Assembly (NCBI GenBank): GCA_005798335.1
Contig: SYJV01000556.1
Coordinates: 1-59,712 of the forward strand
Source: Planctomycetaceae bacterium
GTDB taxonomy: Bacteria; Planctomycetota; Planctomycetia; Pirellulales; Pirellulaceae
Direction: 5' to 3'
Length of the DNA stretch: 59,712 bases
Shown here: piece after piece, positions 35,301-44,092 of the stretch
Layout of the letters: each line of letters opens with the position of its first letter
Numbering within the stretch: the stretch's first letter is position 1
Made by a program: the position numbers and the translations under genes
The notes under the pieces: generated by a model
Databases searched by the model: none
Seen by the model: the letters and a program-made list of their open reading frames with translations, nothing else
Told to the model about the DNA's origin: nothing

Positions 35301-36692
35301 TCAGTATTGTACCTCGATCACGCGCATCGATTTCCACTTGCCTTGAAAAAATCGTCCACCGAATGCGATTGCCATTGCCAGCACCCATAAGGCGATGACC
35401 CACCACCACAGCATGACACTACTGCCAAACCGGATTTCATAGGCGACTCCCAGGAGCACCACTCCAAAGGACAGAACCGTTGTGGCTAACAGCACGAACC
35501 AAGTGTCGCCCGCACCCTTGATTGCACCCACGTAGACAATTTGAAATCCATCGATCACGCAATAAAGTGCAATAATTCTCAGCAGCGGCACTAGCATCGG
35601 ACGCATCTGCTCAAATCGTTCGGCGTCCGTACCCCACGAATAAATGGCCACCATGAAATCGGGAAACAGTCCCAAGAGAATTGCAAATATTCCGGTATAA
35701 CATCCTGCCAGTACCGATGCGCAGGTTACCGTCCGCTCAGCCAAATCGATTCGATTCTCGGTCAAACGTTGACCGACCAGTACTCCTACGCCGATCCCCA
35801 GACCCATCATCGGCACAAAAGCTAGAACATTCAATCCTAGCGCCAGCGTCGTAGCTGCCATGGGTAGCTCGCCCAGCTTTCCAACTTGCAACATGATGAT
35901 CGTAAACGCTCCTGCCTCGGCCAGCATTTGCAGCCCTGCTGGCGCTCCAAAGACAACCAATCGTTTCAGTAGCGCTGGCTCCCATGGACTCGCGCGATTA
36001 AAACACAGTTCGCTTCCCATCGCGGAATCACTGTGAATCAACCAATGTGCCATAGGGACTTTGATCCAAAATGATATTGCAGTTGCTACGGCTGCTCCCA
36101 GCACGCCCATGGCGGGTATTGGCCCCCAGCCAAAAATCAGTATGAAGTCCAGGACCAAGTTGACAACTGTGGCAAGTGCATCGATCAGCATGACGGCTTT
36201 GGTTCTGCCTAAACCTGTCAGCAGCCCGCCTTGAGCGCTGTAGATCAAGACAGCTAAACCACCTACCAACAATACTCGCAGATAGGTCGTCTCCATTTCT
36301 CGCAGTTCTGGGGCGTGTCCGGCAAGAGCGAACAGGCTAGGTGCGAACACCAAACAGAGTAGCAGCAATGGCACAATAATCCAGGCTAAACGCATCGCAT
36401 GCTGGTAGGCTACGCCGATGCGATCTCTCTGCTTCGCGCCAACATATTGCGATACAAAGACACTTACATAGCCCAGCAGCCCGGTCGGCAAACAGATAAT
36501 GCACCAATATACGGAACCGGCACCCATCGCGGCCGATGCAGCTTTTTCAGATTGCCAATATAAGAGCGTTCTGTCGGTGAATAAAGTTAACGACACGAAC
36601 GCTGTAGAGGCCATTAGTGGTAGAGCCAATGAGATCAATGGGCCGGGTCCCCATTCGGACTTCCACCACTGGCAAACTCCGCCTTGAGTCAT
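35301..36692 (-). CDS. MATE family efflux transporter
   Basis: Integral membrane protein of 463 residues with about twelve hydrophobic spans in two related halves, typical of MATE multidrug/toxin exporters driven by Na+ or H+. Recognisable segments include PLMASTAFVSLTLFTDRTLL near the N-terminus, SVFVSQYVGAKQRD, and in the second half MMGLGIGVGVLVGQRLTENR. The start ATG 36692 has GGAG five bases upstream and is better than the frame start at 36716. It is divergent from the PQQ-propeller gene. Its stop lies only 27 bases from the WXG100-like start, so read-through into that pair is possible. Confidence 0.9.
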   Translation of the reverse strand: MTQGGVCQWWKSEWGPGPLISLALPLMASTAFVSLTLFTDRTLLYWQSEKAASAAMGAGSVYWCIICLPTGLLGYVSVFVSQYVGAKQRDRIGVAYQHAMRLAWIIVPLLLLCLVFAPSLFALAGHAPELREMETTYLRVLLVGGLAVLIYSAQGGLLTGLGRTKAVMLIDALATVVNLVLDFILIFGWGPIPAMGVLGAAVATAISFWIKVPMAHWLIHSDSAMGSELCFNRASPWEPALLKRLVVFGAPAGLQMLAEAGAFTIIMLQVGKLGELPMAATTLALGLNVLAFVPMMGLGIGVGVLVGQRLTENRIDLAERTVTCASVLAGCYTGIFAILLGLFPDFMVAIYSWGTDAERFEQMRPMLVPLLRIIALYCVIDGFQIVYVGAIKGAGDTWFVLLATTVLSFGVVLLGVAYEIRFGSSVMLWWWVIALWVLAMAIAFGGRFFQGKWKSMRVIEVQY

Positions 36693-36785
36693 TCCTGCTC
36701 CAACATTCTGCAACATTCATATAATCCATGGTTCAATCGGTGCGGTCATTACTCTACACTGCATCTACTCACTGTTGAAGTCAAA

Positions 36786-38105
36786 ATGTCCACAAGGGTT
36801 CGCGCTATGTCGTTGTCATTCGCAAGAATTGCTGCGTTTTGTTCTTTGAATATGCTCATTGCCTACCATCAGATCCCATTGGCCATAGCGCAAGAACGCG
36901 GCATTGGAGATTTCCCAAAGTTGTCCGAAAGCTCAGACTGGCCCTGGTGGCGCGGGCCATCGCGCAACGGCCAGGTCGCCGCGGCACAGTTGCCGATCGA
37001 GTTTGGCCAAGAGAAAAATTTGCTGTGGAAGTCGCTGGTTCCTGGACGAGGGCATAGTTCGCCAATCGTTGTCGGAGGACGAGTATTCTTGACGACTGCC
37101 GACAAGGCTTCACAAATTCAGTCGGTGGTCGCATTCGACTTGGTTTCTGGCAAACAGTTGTGGATCGAGCAAATCAACCAGGGCGGATTTCCCGAACATA
37201 ATCATCGCAATAACACAGAAGCAACTCCGACGATCGCCAGCGATGGTGAGCGGTTGTTCACCGTTTTCTTTAATCACAAAACCACGCAAGCGACCGCGCT
37301 AGGGCTCGATGGCAAACAACTTTGGCAAAAGACCGTGGGGCCATTCAATCCCAAGCGATTCGAGTACGGTTATGCTCCGTCTCCACTGATCTACCAAGGA
37401 CTAGTGATCGTTGCCGCAGAACATGACGGTGAAAGTTACCTAGTTGCACTCGATCGCCAGACGGGGACTCCAACCTGGAAGACAGAGCGTCCTGCCAGTA
37501 TTTCTTTCTCGTCACCGGTAGTAGCCCATGTCGCCGGTAAGGACCAACTGCTGATCAGTGGTATGGATCAGGTCTGGTCCTACAATCCGGCGTCCGGCAA
37601 ATTGAATTGGTCCGCGCCTGGTACCGCCACCGCGACTTGCGGTACAGCCGTTTGGGAAAAGGACATTGTGCTTGCCAGTGGCGGTTTCCCGAAAAACGAA
37701 ACTGTGGCGATTCGCGCCGACGGCAGTAAACGAGTACTGTGGAAGAATAATAAGAACTGCTATGAACAATCAATGATCGTCCACGATGGACACTTGTATG
37801 CGCTAACCGACGGGATTTTCTTTTGCTGGCGCATAACAGATGGAAAAGAAATGTGGCTGAAACGACTCCCCGGTGCCGTCAGCGCCTCCCCAATTCTCTC
37901 CGCCGGAAAAATTTATTGGGCGAACGAAGGAGGTACGATGTATGTAGTTGCCGCGAATCCATCCCGATTTGAACTACTTGCCGAAAACAAGATCGGTGAC
38001 GAAGCCTTCGCCAGCCCAGCGGTCAGTGGCAATCGTTTGCTGCTGCGAGTTGCTTCGAATCAAGATGGCAATCGCCAAGAGTGGTTGTGTTGCTTTGGGA
38101 ATTGA
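36786..38105 (+). CDS. Exported PQQ-type beta-propeller protein
   Basis: A 439-residue protein with a signal peptide (ending near LAIAQE) and a beta-propeller of BamB/PQQ-like blades: repeated segments of the form VVAFDLVSGKQLWIEQ, ALGLDGKQLWQKT, LVALDRQTGTPTWKT and VWSYNPASGKLNWSA. The conserved DWPWWRGPSRNG near residue 50 is typical of the planctomycete outer-membrane-assembly-BamB-annotated group. Quinoprotein ligands are not evident. Two starts are plausible: ATG 36786 and ATG 36807, the latter with AAGGG eight bases upstream. An exact TATAAT at 36720-36725 may be its -10. Confidence 0.87.
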   Translation: MSTRVRAMSLSFARIAAFCSLNMLIAYHQIPLAIAQERGIGDFPKLSESSDWPWWRGPSRNGQVAAAQLPIEFGQEKNLLWKSLVPGRGHSSPIVVGGRVFLTTADKASQIQSVVAFDLVSGKQLWIEQINQGGFPEHNHRNNTEATPTIASDGERLFTVFFNHKTTQATALGLDGKQLWQKTVGPFNPKRFEYGYAPSPLIYQGLVIVAAEHDGESYLVALDRQTGTPTWKTERPASISFSSPVVAHVAGKDQLLISGMDQVWSYNPASGKLNWSAPGTATATCGTAVWEKDIVLASGGFPKNETVAIRADGSKRVLWKNNKNCYEQSMIVHDGHLYALTDGIFFCWRITDGKEMWLKRLPGAVSASPILSAGKIYWANEGGTMYVVAANPSRFELLAENKIGDEAFASPAVSGNRLLLRVASNQDGNRQEWLCCFGN

Positions 38106-38235
38106 GCCCGAATCTCAGGTGCTTCTCAATGTCCTGTAAAGCTTCGCTATTTTCTATTCGTTGACATTTACGCTAGTATTACTTTGAGTTTTCCACGAAT
38201 CGATCGCTAATTCCCTACCTCCATTGGACCCCGCC

Positions 38236-39639
38236 ATGCCAATGAACCAGTTCTCCGAGTCGACCAGCAATGGACATGCCCAACAACATCGTCTCGCGTC
38301 TGGCTCCAGTCCATTCGGTCCTCCAGGCCAAGACTTGATTCACATAGGAAATCGCAGGTGGTTCCTGCAAACTGGACTGGGCGGAATCGCTGGTGTCTCT
38401 GTGCCGCTGCTGTTGTCCGCCAAGGCCCGCGCCGCCAGCCAAGGCCGACCGACTAAGTCTACGTCGATTATTCAAATCTGGCTTTCCGGCGGGCCGAGCC
38501 AAATTGATACTTGGGACATGAAGCCCGAGATGCCGGAGAACATCCGAGGACCTTTCCAGCCGATACCGACTTGCGTTCCTGGGATTCAGATCTGCGAGCA
38601 CATGCCGTTGCTGGCCAAGTATATGGACAAGTTCACTATTATTCGGTCGATGGATGCCAGTTCCAGCAACCATACTCCCATTACGTTTCAGGCGGGGAAC
38701 CCAAAAGCACAGCGTACAGATATCGGTCGACAGGGAGGTGGCTATCCGTCGATGGGCTCTGTAGCTGCAAAATTTCACGGTCCGAATTCTCCTGGTATGC
38801 CACCATACGTTGCTCTAGCGAACAGTTTAGCGGCAGATGTCTACGGAGCCGGGGACCTCGGTCAAGAATATGAGCCGCTCGATGGTGGTCGCGTGGAGGG
38901 CCGCTTTGCGATGCCCAAAGGACTGGACATTCCACGTTTACGAGACCGAGAACAATTGCGATTGGAGTTTGATCGTTACCGCGAGCAGGTTGAGCATTCA
39001 AACGGTTTCGCTCGTCAGGACAAATACACACAAGAGGCGTTCGAGTTAGTGCTCGGAGGAGCTGCTCAGAGTGCTTTCGATTTATCTCAGGAACCGGATT
39101 CGATTCGCCAACTTTACGGGCGCGATTCTTTGGGAGAAAAGGCGCTATTGGCGCGGCGACTTGTCGAAGCCGGCGTGACCTACGTTACCTTGAGCGACGC
39201 GTGGGGACATTGGGATCATCACGGCGACGAAGTTCGTTGGGGTGGAATCTCAAAAGGGCTGGCTCCGATGCTACCGGTGCTCGATCGTGGTATTACGGCA
39301 CTAGTAAATGACCTCGACCAACGCGGAATGCTCGAGACAACTCTCGTTTTAATTATCGGTGAATTTGGTCGCAGCCCAGTAATGACCAAGACTGCCGGTC
39401 GCGATCACTGGCCACAAGTAATGTCCATGCTTGTCGCTGGCGGAGGCTCACGCGGTGGCCAAATCATCGGTGCAACCGATCGTCGCGGAGGCGCAATTCA
39501 ACAGCGGCCACTCGGGCCCAGCGATCTAGCTGCAACAGTCTTCGAACATTTGGGAATCAATCCCTACGATCACTGGATCAATCCTTCAGGTAGACCTACT
39601 GCCCTGGTCGAAGGTGGTCAGCCAATTGCCGAACTGTAG
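38236..39639 (+). CDS. DUF1501 protein
   Basis: A 467-residue exported DUF1501 protein. The leader is long: a polar stretch of about 40 residues before RRWFLQTGLGGIAGVSVPLLL. Family landmarks: IIQIWLSGGPSQIDTWDMKP, GWD-equivalent AWGHWDHHGDEV, DLDQRGMLETTLVLIIGEFGRSP and AGRDHWPQVMS. An in-frame TTG at 38224 precedes ATG 38236, which is preferred. No DUF1549/1553 partner is adjacent, so it is an orphan member. The frameshifted hydrolase gene follows on the same strand after about 70 bases. Confidence 0.9.
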   Translation: MPMNQFSESTSNGHAQQHRLASGSSPFGPPGQDLIHIGNRRWFLQTGLGGIAGVSVPLLLSAKARAASQGRPTKSTSIIQIWLSGGPSQIDTWDMKPEMPENIRGPFQPIPTCVPGIQICEHMPLLAKYMDKFTIIRSMDASSSNHTPITFQAGNPKAQRTDIGRQGGGYPSMGSVAAKFHGPNSPGMPPYVALANSLAADVYGAGDLGQEYEPLDGGRVEGRFAMPKGLDIPRLRDREQLRLEFDRYREQVEHSNGFARQDKYTQEAFELVLGGAAQSAFDLSQEPDSIRQLYGRDSLGEKALLARRLVEAGVTYVTLSDAWGHWDHHGDEVRWGGISKGLAPMLPVLDRGITALVNDLDQRGMLETTLVLIIGEFGRSPVMTKTAGRDHWPQVMSMLVAGGGSRGGQIIGATDRRGGAIQQRPLGPSDLAATVFEHLGINPYDHWINPSGRPTALVEGGQPIAEL

Positions 39640-39708
39640 TGGGCAATTGCCTCGTTAATAACTTCTCATGATTGCGGTTCGGTGCGATCTAGGAGGTGTG
39701 TCGTTGCT

Positions 39709-40785
39709 ATGCATCTCCGATGCACGTGTTTGTTAATCGTTTTCTGTGGCACCTTGATCGTCAGCGGGCGGATTGCTGGACTCGCTGTCGCCCAAGATCG
39801 CAATCGTGCTCCAACAGTCGACGAATCGATTCGGAAATGGGCTCAGGACGCTCCGCTATCGCTTCGTTTTCAAGGAACGACGGCTGACCAATGCCGCCAC
39901 TGGCAAACCGATTTTGCGGACAAGTTACGCAAGTCGCTTGGCGAGTTTCAACCACCCAGATCTTGGACACAGACGGTGCTACGCCGAATCGAACACATCG
40001 ATCACACGTTTGAAGATTTATTGCTCGAGAGCGAAGGGAAAGTTCTGCCCCTATGCATACTGACTCCCAAGGGAGCAAGCGAGCAGAAATATTCTGGCAT
40101 CTTGGCGCTACACGGCCACGGACCTCGCGGTCATCTGGCGATCGGTGAGGGCGACAGTGGAGAGACCTTGGTGCGAGCGGGATTCGTGGTGGTCACTCCT
40201 TGCTTTGCGCCGTTCGGAGTACGGCTGGGTGATCCCGAAGCGTATGGCAAACAAGACCCGTGCGGCGTGACATTCGTGCGCATGCAATTGCTGGGCAAGC
40301 TGCTGATCGCGGAAAACCTACGAGACAGCTTGTGGGCACTGGAATTTTTGATGAAACAACCCACGGTCGATGCGGATCGAGTTGGCTGTGTTGGCTTGTC
40401 GTACGGTGGCCGCATGACCATGTTGACAGCGGCGCTCGAACCGCGCATTAGAATTGCCGTCGTTTCTGGAGCCCTCAACGTCATGCAGGAGCGCATTGAG
40501 CAGCGATACAGTTGTGGCGCGCAAGTGATTCCGGGCTTGCTGGCTTTTGGTGACGTTCCGGAAATCGCTTCCTTAATTGCTCCGCGCCCCGCCATTTGGC
40601 AAATCGGTTCGAGCGATTCTTTAATCAAACCCGACTGGGCGACAGCGGCCATCGAACGCATGCGACGTAGCTATCAGGACCTTGAAGGCCAGCGATTCGC
40701 TGGTCATCGATCGATTCGAGGGTGGCCACCAGTGGAATTGGCAGCTTGCCCTACCCATGTTGCAGCAGGTGTTGCAGCACTCTGA
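39709..40785 (+). CDS. Exported alpha/beta hydrolase, C-terminus frameshifted
   Basis: Dienelactone-hydrolase/abhydrolase_7-like protein with a signal peptide (to about AVAQD), GILALHGHGPRG, nucleophile elbow GLSYGG and QIGSSDSLIKPDW as the acid region. After codon 325 (about 40684) this frame reads GQRFAGHRSIRGWPPV and ends at 40785. The +1 frame from the same point reads ASDSLVIDRFEGGHQWNW and QLALPMLQQVLQ, ending with TAA at 40799-40801. That alternative contains the expected GGH catalytic His and a typical final helix. One extra base near 40684-40688, real or a sequencing error, therefore breaks the gene. AGGAGG lies upstream of ATG 39709. Confidence 0.85.
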   Translation: MHLRCTCLLIVFCGTLIVSGRIAGLAVAQDRNRAPTVDESIRKWAQDAPLSLRFQGTTADQCRHWQTDFADKLRKSLGEFQPPRSWTQTVLRRIEHIDHTFEDLLLESEGKVLPLCILTPKGASEQKYSGILALHGHGPRGHLAIGEGDSGETLVRAGFVVVTPCFAPFGVRLGDPEAYGKQDPCGVTFVRMQLLGKLLIAENLRDSLWALEFLMKQPTVDADRVGCVGLSYGGRMTMLTAALEPRIRIAVVSGALNVMQERIEQRYSCGAQVIPGLLAFGDVPEIASLIAPRPAIWQIGSSDSLIKPDWATAAIERMRRSYQDLEGQRFAGHRSIRGWPPVELAACPTHVAAGVAAL

Positions 40786-40843
40786 CGCCTCTAGACAGTA
40801 AGAAAGGAGAGGCAAACCTAACTGTCAAGCTCAAGGGAAACCG

Positions 40844-41158
40844 ATGCCACGTCCCGACTTTACCAACGAAGAAAGATACTTAATCGAGTCCATCAAATCA
40901 CGTGACTCGGCTAGTGTTCTGAACTCAAATGCATGGAGCTACGTCATTTGCAGTGCGCTGATTGCCGGCTCCGCAGCGTACTACGGTGATATCGCCATGA
41001 TGACCATAGCGTTTGTCATCATCTGTGGTTACCGATTTTACGAATGGAAACAACAGCAGAAGTGGGATCCGATTTGGCGTTCAATTATCGAAAAATTTGA
41101 ATCCGCGACCATTGAAGTTGATGAAAAACCGTACGATTCAACAATTCTGCCCGGATGA
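40844..41158 (+). CDS. Small membrane protein
   Basis: A 104-residue protein with two hydrophobic spans (about 33-60: YVICSALIAGSAAYYG and MMTIAFVIICGYRF) between charged ends. No family is recognised. ATG 40844 has AAGGGA upstream at good spacing. It follows the hydrolase by about 45 bases on the same strand. The coherent layout and ribosome site support a real gene; function unknown. Confidence 0.62.
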   Translation: MPRPDFTNEERYLIESIKSRDSASVLNSNAWSYVICSALIAGSAAYYGDIAMMTIAFVIICGYRFYEWKQQQKWDPIWRSIIEKFESATIEVDEKPYDSTILPG

Positions 41159-41269
41159 AGAGCGAAAGTGAAACAAAATACTTGACGGCGGAACCAGTTA
41201 ATGCGACTATTAATCGAGCGTAATTGTCGCGTTACCTTCAAGTGCGAGCACATTTGGGTGTTGGATCGT

Positions 41270-41665
41270 ATGAGCCTCCTTCGGCAAATCGTATGCTTTC
41301 TGGCCTTGGCGATTGCCAGCGCCGGTGCGATGCCGTTGTGGCTGCATCATCATGCTTGTCATTTGAATTGCAGAGCTGAAGCCGCTGTCTGCGATACACG
41401 GCACAGCAGTCATTGCTGCTGTTCGCACAGCGGCACCCAGGCATCTCTCTCGGCAGACAAGCAAGCGACGGGCGGGTTGGAAATTGTCGCGCCCCACGAT
41501 GATTGCCAAATCTGTTTTCACTTGTCGCAGGCTACCGCGCGTCCCACGTCTGTGCCTTTGATATCGGAATGCGAACTTTCGAGTGAATTTGCACACTTCT
41601 ACCGGCAAGATGCTCATCTACAGGTAAGAACCACCAATCTTTCTCGCGGACCTCCGGCCGCATAG
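41270..41665 (+). CDS. His/Cys-rich exported small protein (DUF2946-like)
   Basis: A 131-residue protein starting MSLLRQIVCFLALAIASAG, a signal peptide or anchor, followed by clusters LHHHACHLNC, RHSSHCCCSHSG and DDCQICFHLSQA. The abundance of His and Cys suggests metal (Cu, Zn) or heme-related binding; the DCQIC segment resembles DUF2946-type proteins found beside copper genes. An in-frame upstream extension to 41201 would bury the signal peptide and is rejected. It lies between unrelated genes, so context does not help. Confidence 0.6.
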   Translation: MSLLRQIVCFLALAIASAGAMPLWLHHHACHLNCRAEAAVCDTRHSSHCCCSHSGTQASLSADKQATGGLEIVAPHDDCQICFHLSQATARPTSVPLISECELSSEFAHFYRQDAHLQVRTTNLSRGPPAA

Positions 41666-41697
41666 CACCACTTCTGAGTCAACTGGTGTTCTCTTCG

Positions 41698-41717
41698 AAC
41701 GATTGTCCTCAATCGTT
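41698..41717. repeat. 20-bp hairpin repeat
   Basis: AACGATTG-TCCT-CAATCGTT is a perfect 8-bp stem with a 4-base loop. Its reverse complement is exactly the hairpin at 20340-20359, and a variant is at 20242-20263. It lies 33 bases after the stop of the His/Cys-rich gene. Confidence 0.75.
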
Positions 41718-41778
41718 GTTTGAGCGATGCCCCCAATTGTGATTGAGCAATTGCGGTAATTTGCTCAACTGCGCGCCC

Positions 41779-41800
41779 CTCGAAAAGAGATTTTTTCGAG
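41779..41800. terminator. AT-rich hairpin, possible terminator
   Basis: CTCGAAAA (41779-41786) can pair with TTTTCGAG (41793-41800) around a short AT-rich loop. It lies 40 bases before the second DUF1559 gene, so it could end the preceding transcript or act in the DUF1559 leader. Confidence 0.35.
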
Positions 41801-41840
41801 CAATGATTTTATCGTACATTTCTATTTATTGGTGCAAATA

Positions 41841-42749
41841 ATGAACGAACTGAAAATGCGAGCCTTCACGTTAGTGGAGCTGCTCGTCGTGATTGCAATT
41901 ATTGGTGTCTTGGTGGGACTGCTACTTCCAGCCGTACAAGCAGCCCGAGAAGCCGCGCGTCGCATGCAGTGCTCCAACAGCGTTCGTCAACTGGGACTTG
42001 CGATCCATAATTACGAGTCCACATACAAACGACTGCCGTCAGGTTTTGTCTCCCATGGTTCGACGGGCGAGCCTGGATGGGGATGGGCGGCGGCTCTGTT
42101 GCCGTTTATGGAACAAACCAATTTGGCCAGCCGGATAGACTTCCGCGTGCCAATCGAAGCAGACGTGCATCGCGAAGTACGCGTGGCGGTGATTCCTACG
42201 TTTATCTGCTCATCGGATATTGGTCCGAACCTCTTTGAAATAGCCGAAGGCGATGGACATAGCCATGGAACGAACAGCCATGCCGCTCGAACAACTCGTC
42301 TCGCCGGAGTGGATGACGATGGTGACAAACTGTTTCCAATCGCCAAGAGCAATTTCATGGGGATGTTTGGTACTTTCGAACTAGAAGACGCTCCGTTTCG
42401 CGGAGACGGCATGTTTTTTGGGAACAGCCGTATTCGATTTAGCGATGTGCTCGACGGACTTAGCAACACGATCATGATTGGCGAACGAGGCAGCCGATTG
42501 GGTAGTGGTATATGGCATGGCAACATCCCTGAAGCCGCTGAACCTCATGCGCGCATCTTGGGAGTCGCCGATCACGCGCCCAATGACCCGGTGGGTCATT
42601 TTGAAGACTTCAGCAGTTACCATCCCGCTGGCGTTAATTTCATGCGCGCAGATGCTTCGGTTTTCTTCGTGCCCAATACGATTGACCATCGTTTGTATCA
42701 AGCGATCGCGACGCGCGCCGGAGGTGAGATTGTCAGCAGTAATGAATAA
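41841..42749 (+). CDS. DUF1559 prepilin-like protein
   Basis: A 302-residue paralogue of the protein at 33159. The leader is short: MNELKMRA before FTLVELLVVIAIIGVLVG, followed by LLPAVQAAREAARRMQC, nearly identical to the first copy. The exported domain differs more, and ends AGVNFMRADASVFFVPNTID in place of the usual FGDGSVRF, so the C-terminal signature is altered. ATG 41841 is chosen over an in-frame TTG at 41829. Function as a pseudopilin-like surface protein is inferred from the family. Confidence 0.9.
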   Translation: MNELKMRAFTLVELLVVIAIIGVLVGLLLPAVQAAREAARRMQCSNSVRQLGLAIHNYESTYKRLPSGFVSHGSTGEPGWGWAAALLPFMEQTNLASRIDFRVPIEADVHREVRVAVIPTFICSSDIGPNLFEIAEGDGHSHGTNSHAARTTRLAGVDDDGDKLFPIAKSNFMGMFGTFELEDAPFRGDGMFFGNSRIRFSDVLDGLSNTIMIGERGSRLGSGIWHGNIPEAAEPHARILGVADHAPNDPVGHFEDFSSYHPAGVNFMRADASVFFVPNTIDHRLYQAIATRAGGEIVSSNE

Positions 42750-42879
42750 CTGACTGCTGCTGGCTGTGAATCGCCACATCGTGTTTCCGTCGAGATAGAC
42801 AACATCCTGCAAAGTGATTTCGTTATACTCGTACCCACCTCGGAAACATGATGCTCTTCAGTTCGAATTGAGAAAGTGC

Positions 42880-44064
42880 ATGAGAATGTGGCAAACAAAG
42901 CGAATGCGTTTGTTAGACTCGTTACTGTGCCTGACTACTCTCTTTGTTGCAGCAATGCCGGGCAGTTACGCGTTCGGGCAATCTAAATCGGAAGATAAGA
43001 TGATACCCTTTTATATTGGAACCTATACCGGACCCAAGAGCGAAGGGATTTATCGCAGCCAACTCGACCTGGCCAGCGGCAACCTGGCGGAACCGCAACT
43101 GGTTGCCAAACTGGATAATCCGTCCTTCCTGACGATTCATCCGACTAAACCCGTGCTTTACGCGGTCAGCGAAGTGCGTCGCGGAGATCAGCGGCATGGT
43201 GCTCAAGTGATGGCCTATCGCATGGAAGCCGATGGCAAGTTAACGGAAATTGGCGGCCAGCCATCTGCGGGTCAAGGGCCTTGCTATGTCTCCACAGACC
43301 AAACTGGTACGGTTGCGCTTGTGGCAAACTATGGCAGCGGCAGCATAGCGTCGTTGCCGATCAACGATGACGGCTCACTTGCTCCACCGGCCAGTGGAAT
43401 TCAGCACGAGGGCAAGAGTGTCAATCCACAGCGGCAAGAGGGCCCTCATGCTCACTGCATAATAAGCGATCCCAGCAACGAGTTTGCGTGTGCGGTGGAT
43501 CTCGGGTTGGACCAAGTACTGGTGTACAAATTACACCACGGTACCGGCAAACTTGAGGCACAACCCAGCGGGAATTATCGTGCCGCTCCCGGTAACGGTC
43601 CTCGTCACCTCGCTTTTCATCCCGACGGCAAGCACGCTTTTGTCAATCATGAAATCGCGTCCAAACTGTCGTCCATCCGCTGGCAAGCGGGTCGGTTTCA
43701 TGAACTTGAAACACTGTCCACGCTTCCGACTGACAATGCCGACTCCAACTCAACTGCGGAAACGCTGGTACACCCCAATGGCAAATTTGTCTACTGCTCC
43801 AACCGCGGCCACAACAGTATCGCGATCTTTGCGTTCGATGCTGCGGCAGAGAAACTCACTGTAGTCGGTCACGCGTCGACGCTGGGCAAGACTCCGCGCA
43901 ACTTCAGGATCGATCCAACCGGCCATTACTTATTAGCAGAAAACCAGGGTTCGGATTCGATCGTCCCGTTCCGCATCGATCCAAGCTCTGGCCAACTAAC
44001 GCCAACCGGAAACTCAATTTCCGTTGGCGGTCCATGCTGTATTAAGTTCGTCCTGGCCAAGTAG
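42880..44064 (+). CDS. Exported lactonase-type seven-bladed propeller (6-phosphogluconolactonase-like)
   Basis: A 394-residue protein of the YbhE/Pgl beta-propeller lactonase family. A signal peptide (cleavage near AFGQ) shows it is exported, unlike cytoplasmic Pgl, so its substrate is probably another lactone. Landmarks: FYIGTYTGPKSEGIY at the mature start, NPSFLTIHPTKPVLYAVSE, GPHAHCII, GNGPRHLAFHPDGKHAFV and PRNFRIDPTGHYLLAENQ. The frame opens at 42814, but ATG 42880 is a more sensible start. The DUF1501 gene downstream converges. Confidence 0.87.
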   Translation: MRMWQTKRMRLLDSLLCLTTLFVAAMPGSYAFGQSKSEDKMIPFYIGTYTGPKSEGIYRSQLDLASGNLAEPQLVAKLDNPSFLTIHPTKPVLYAVSEVRRGDQRHGAQVMAYRMEADGKLTEIGGQPSAGQGPCYVSTDQTGTVALVANYGSGSIASLPINDDGSLAPPASGIQHEGKSVNPQRQEGPHAHCIISDPSNEFACAVDLGLDQVLVYKLHHGTGKLEAQPSGNYRAAPGNGPRHLAFHPDGKHAFVNHEIASKLSSIRWQAGRFHELETLSTLPTDNADSNSTAETLVHPNGKFVYCSNRGHNSIAIFAFDAAAEKLTVVGHASTLGKTPRNFRIDPTGHYLLAENQGSDSIVPFRIDPSSGQLTPTGNSISVGGPCCIKFVLAK

Positions 44065-44092
44065 ATAGCAAACTGGGTACGAGCAGAACTGA

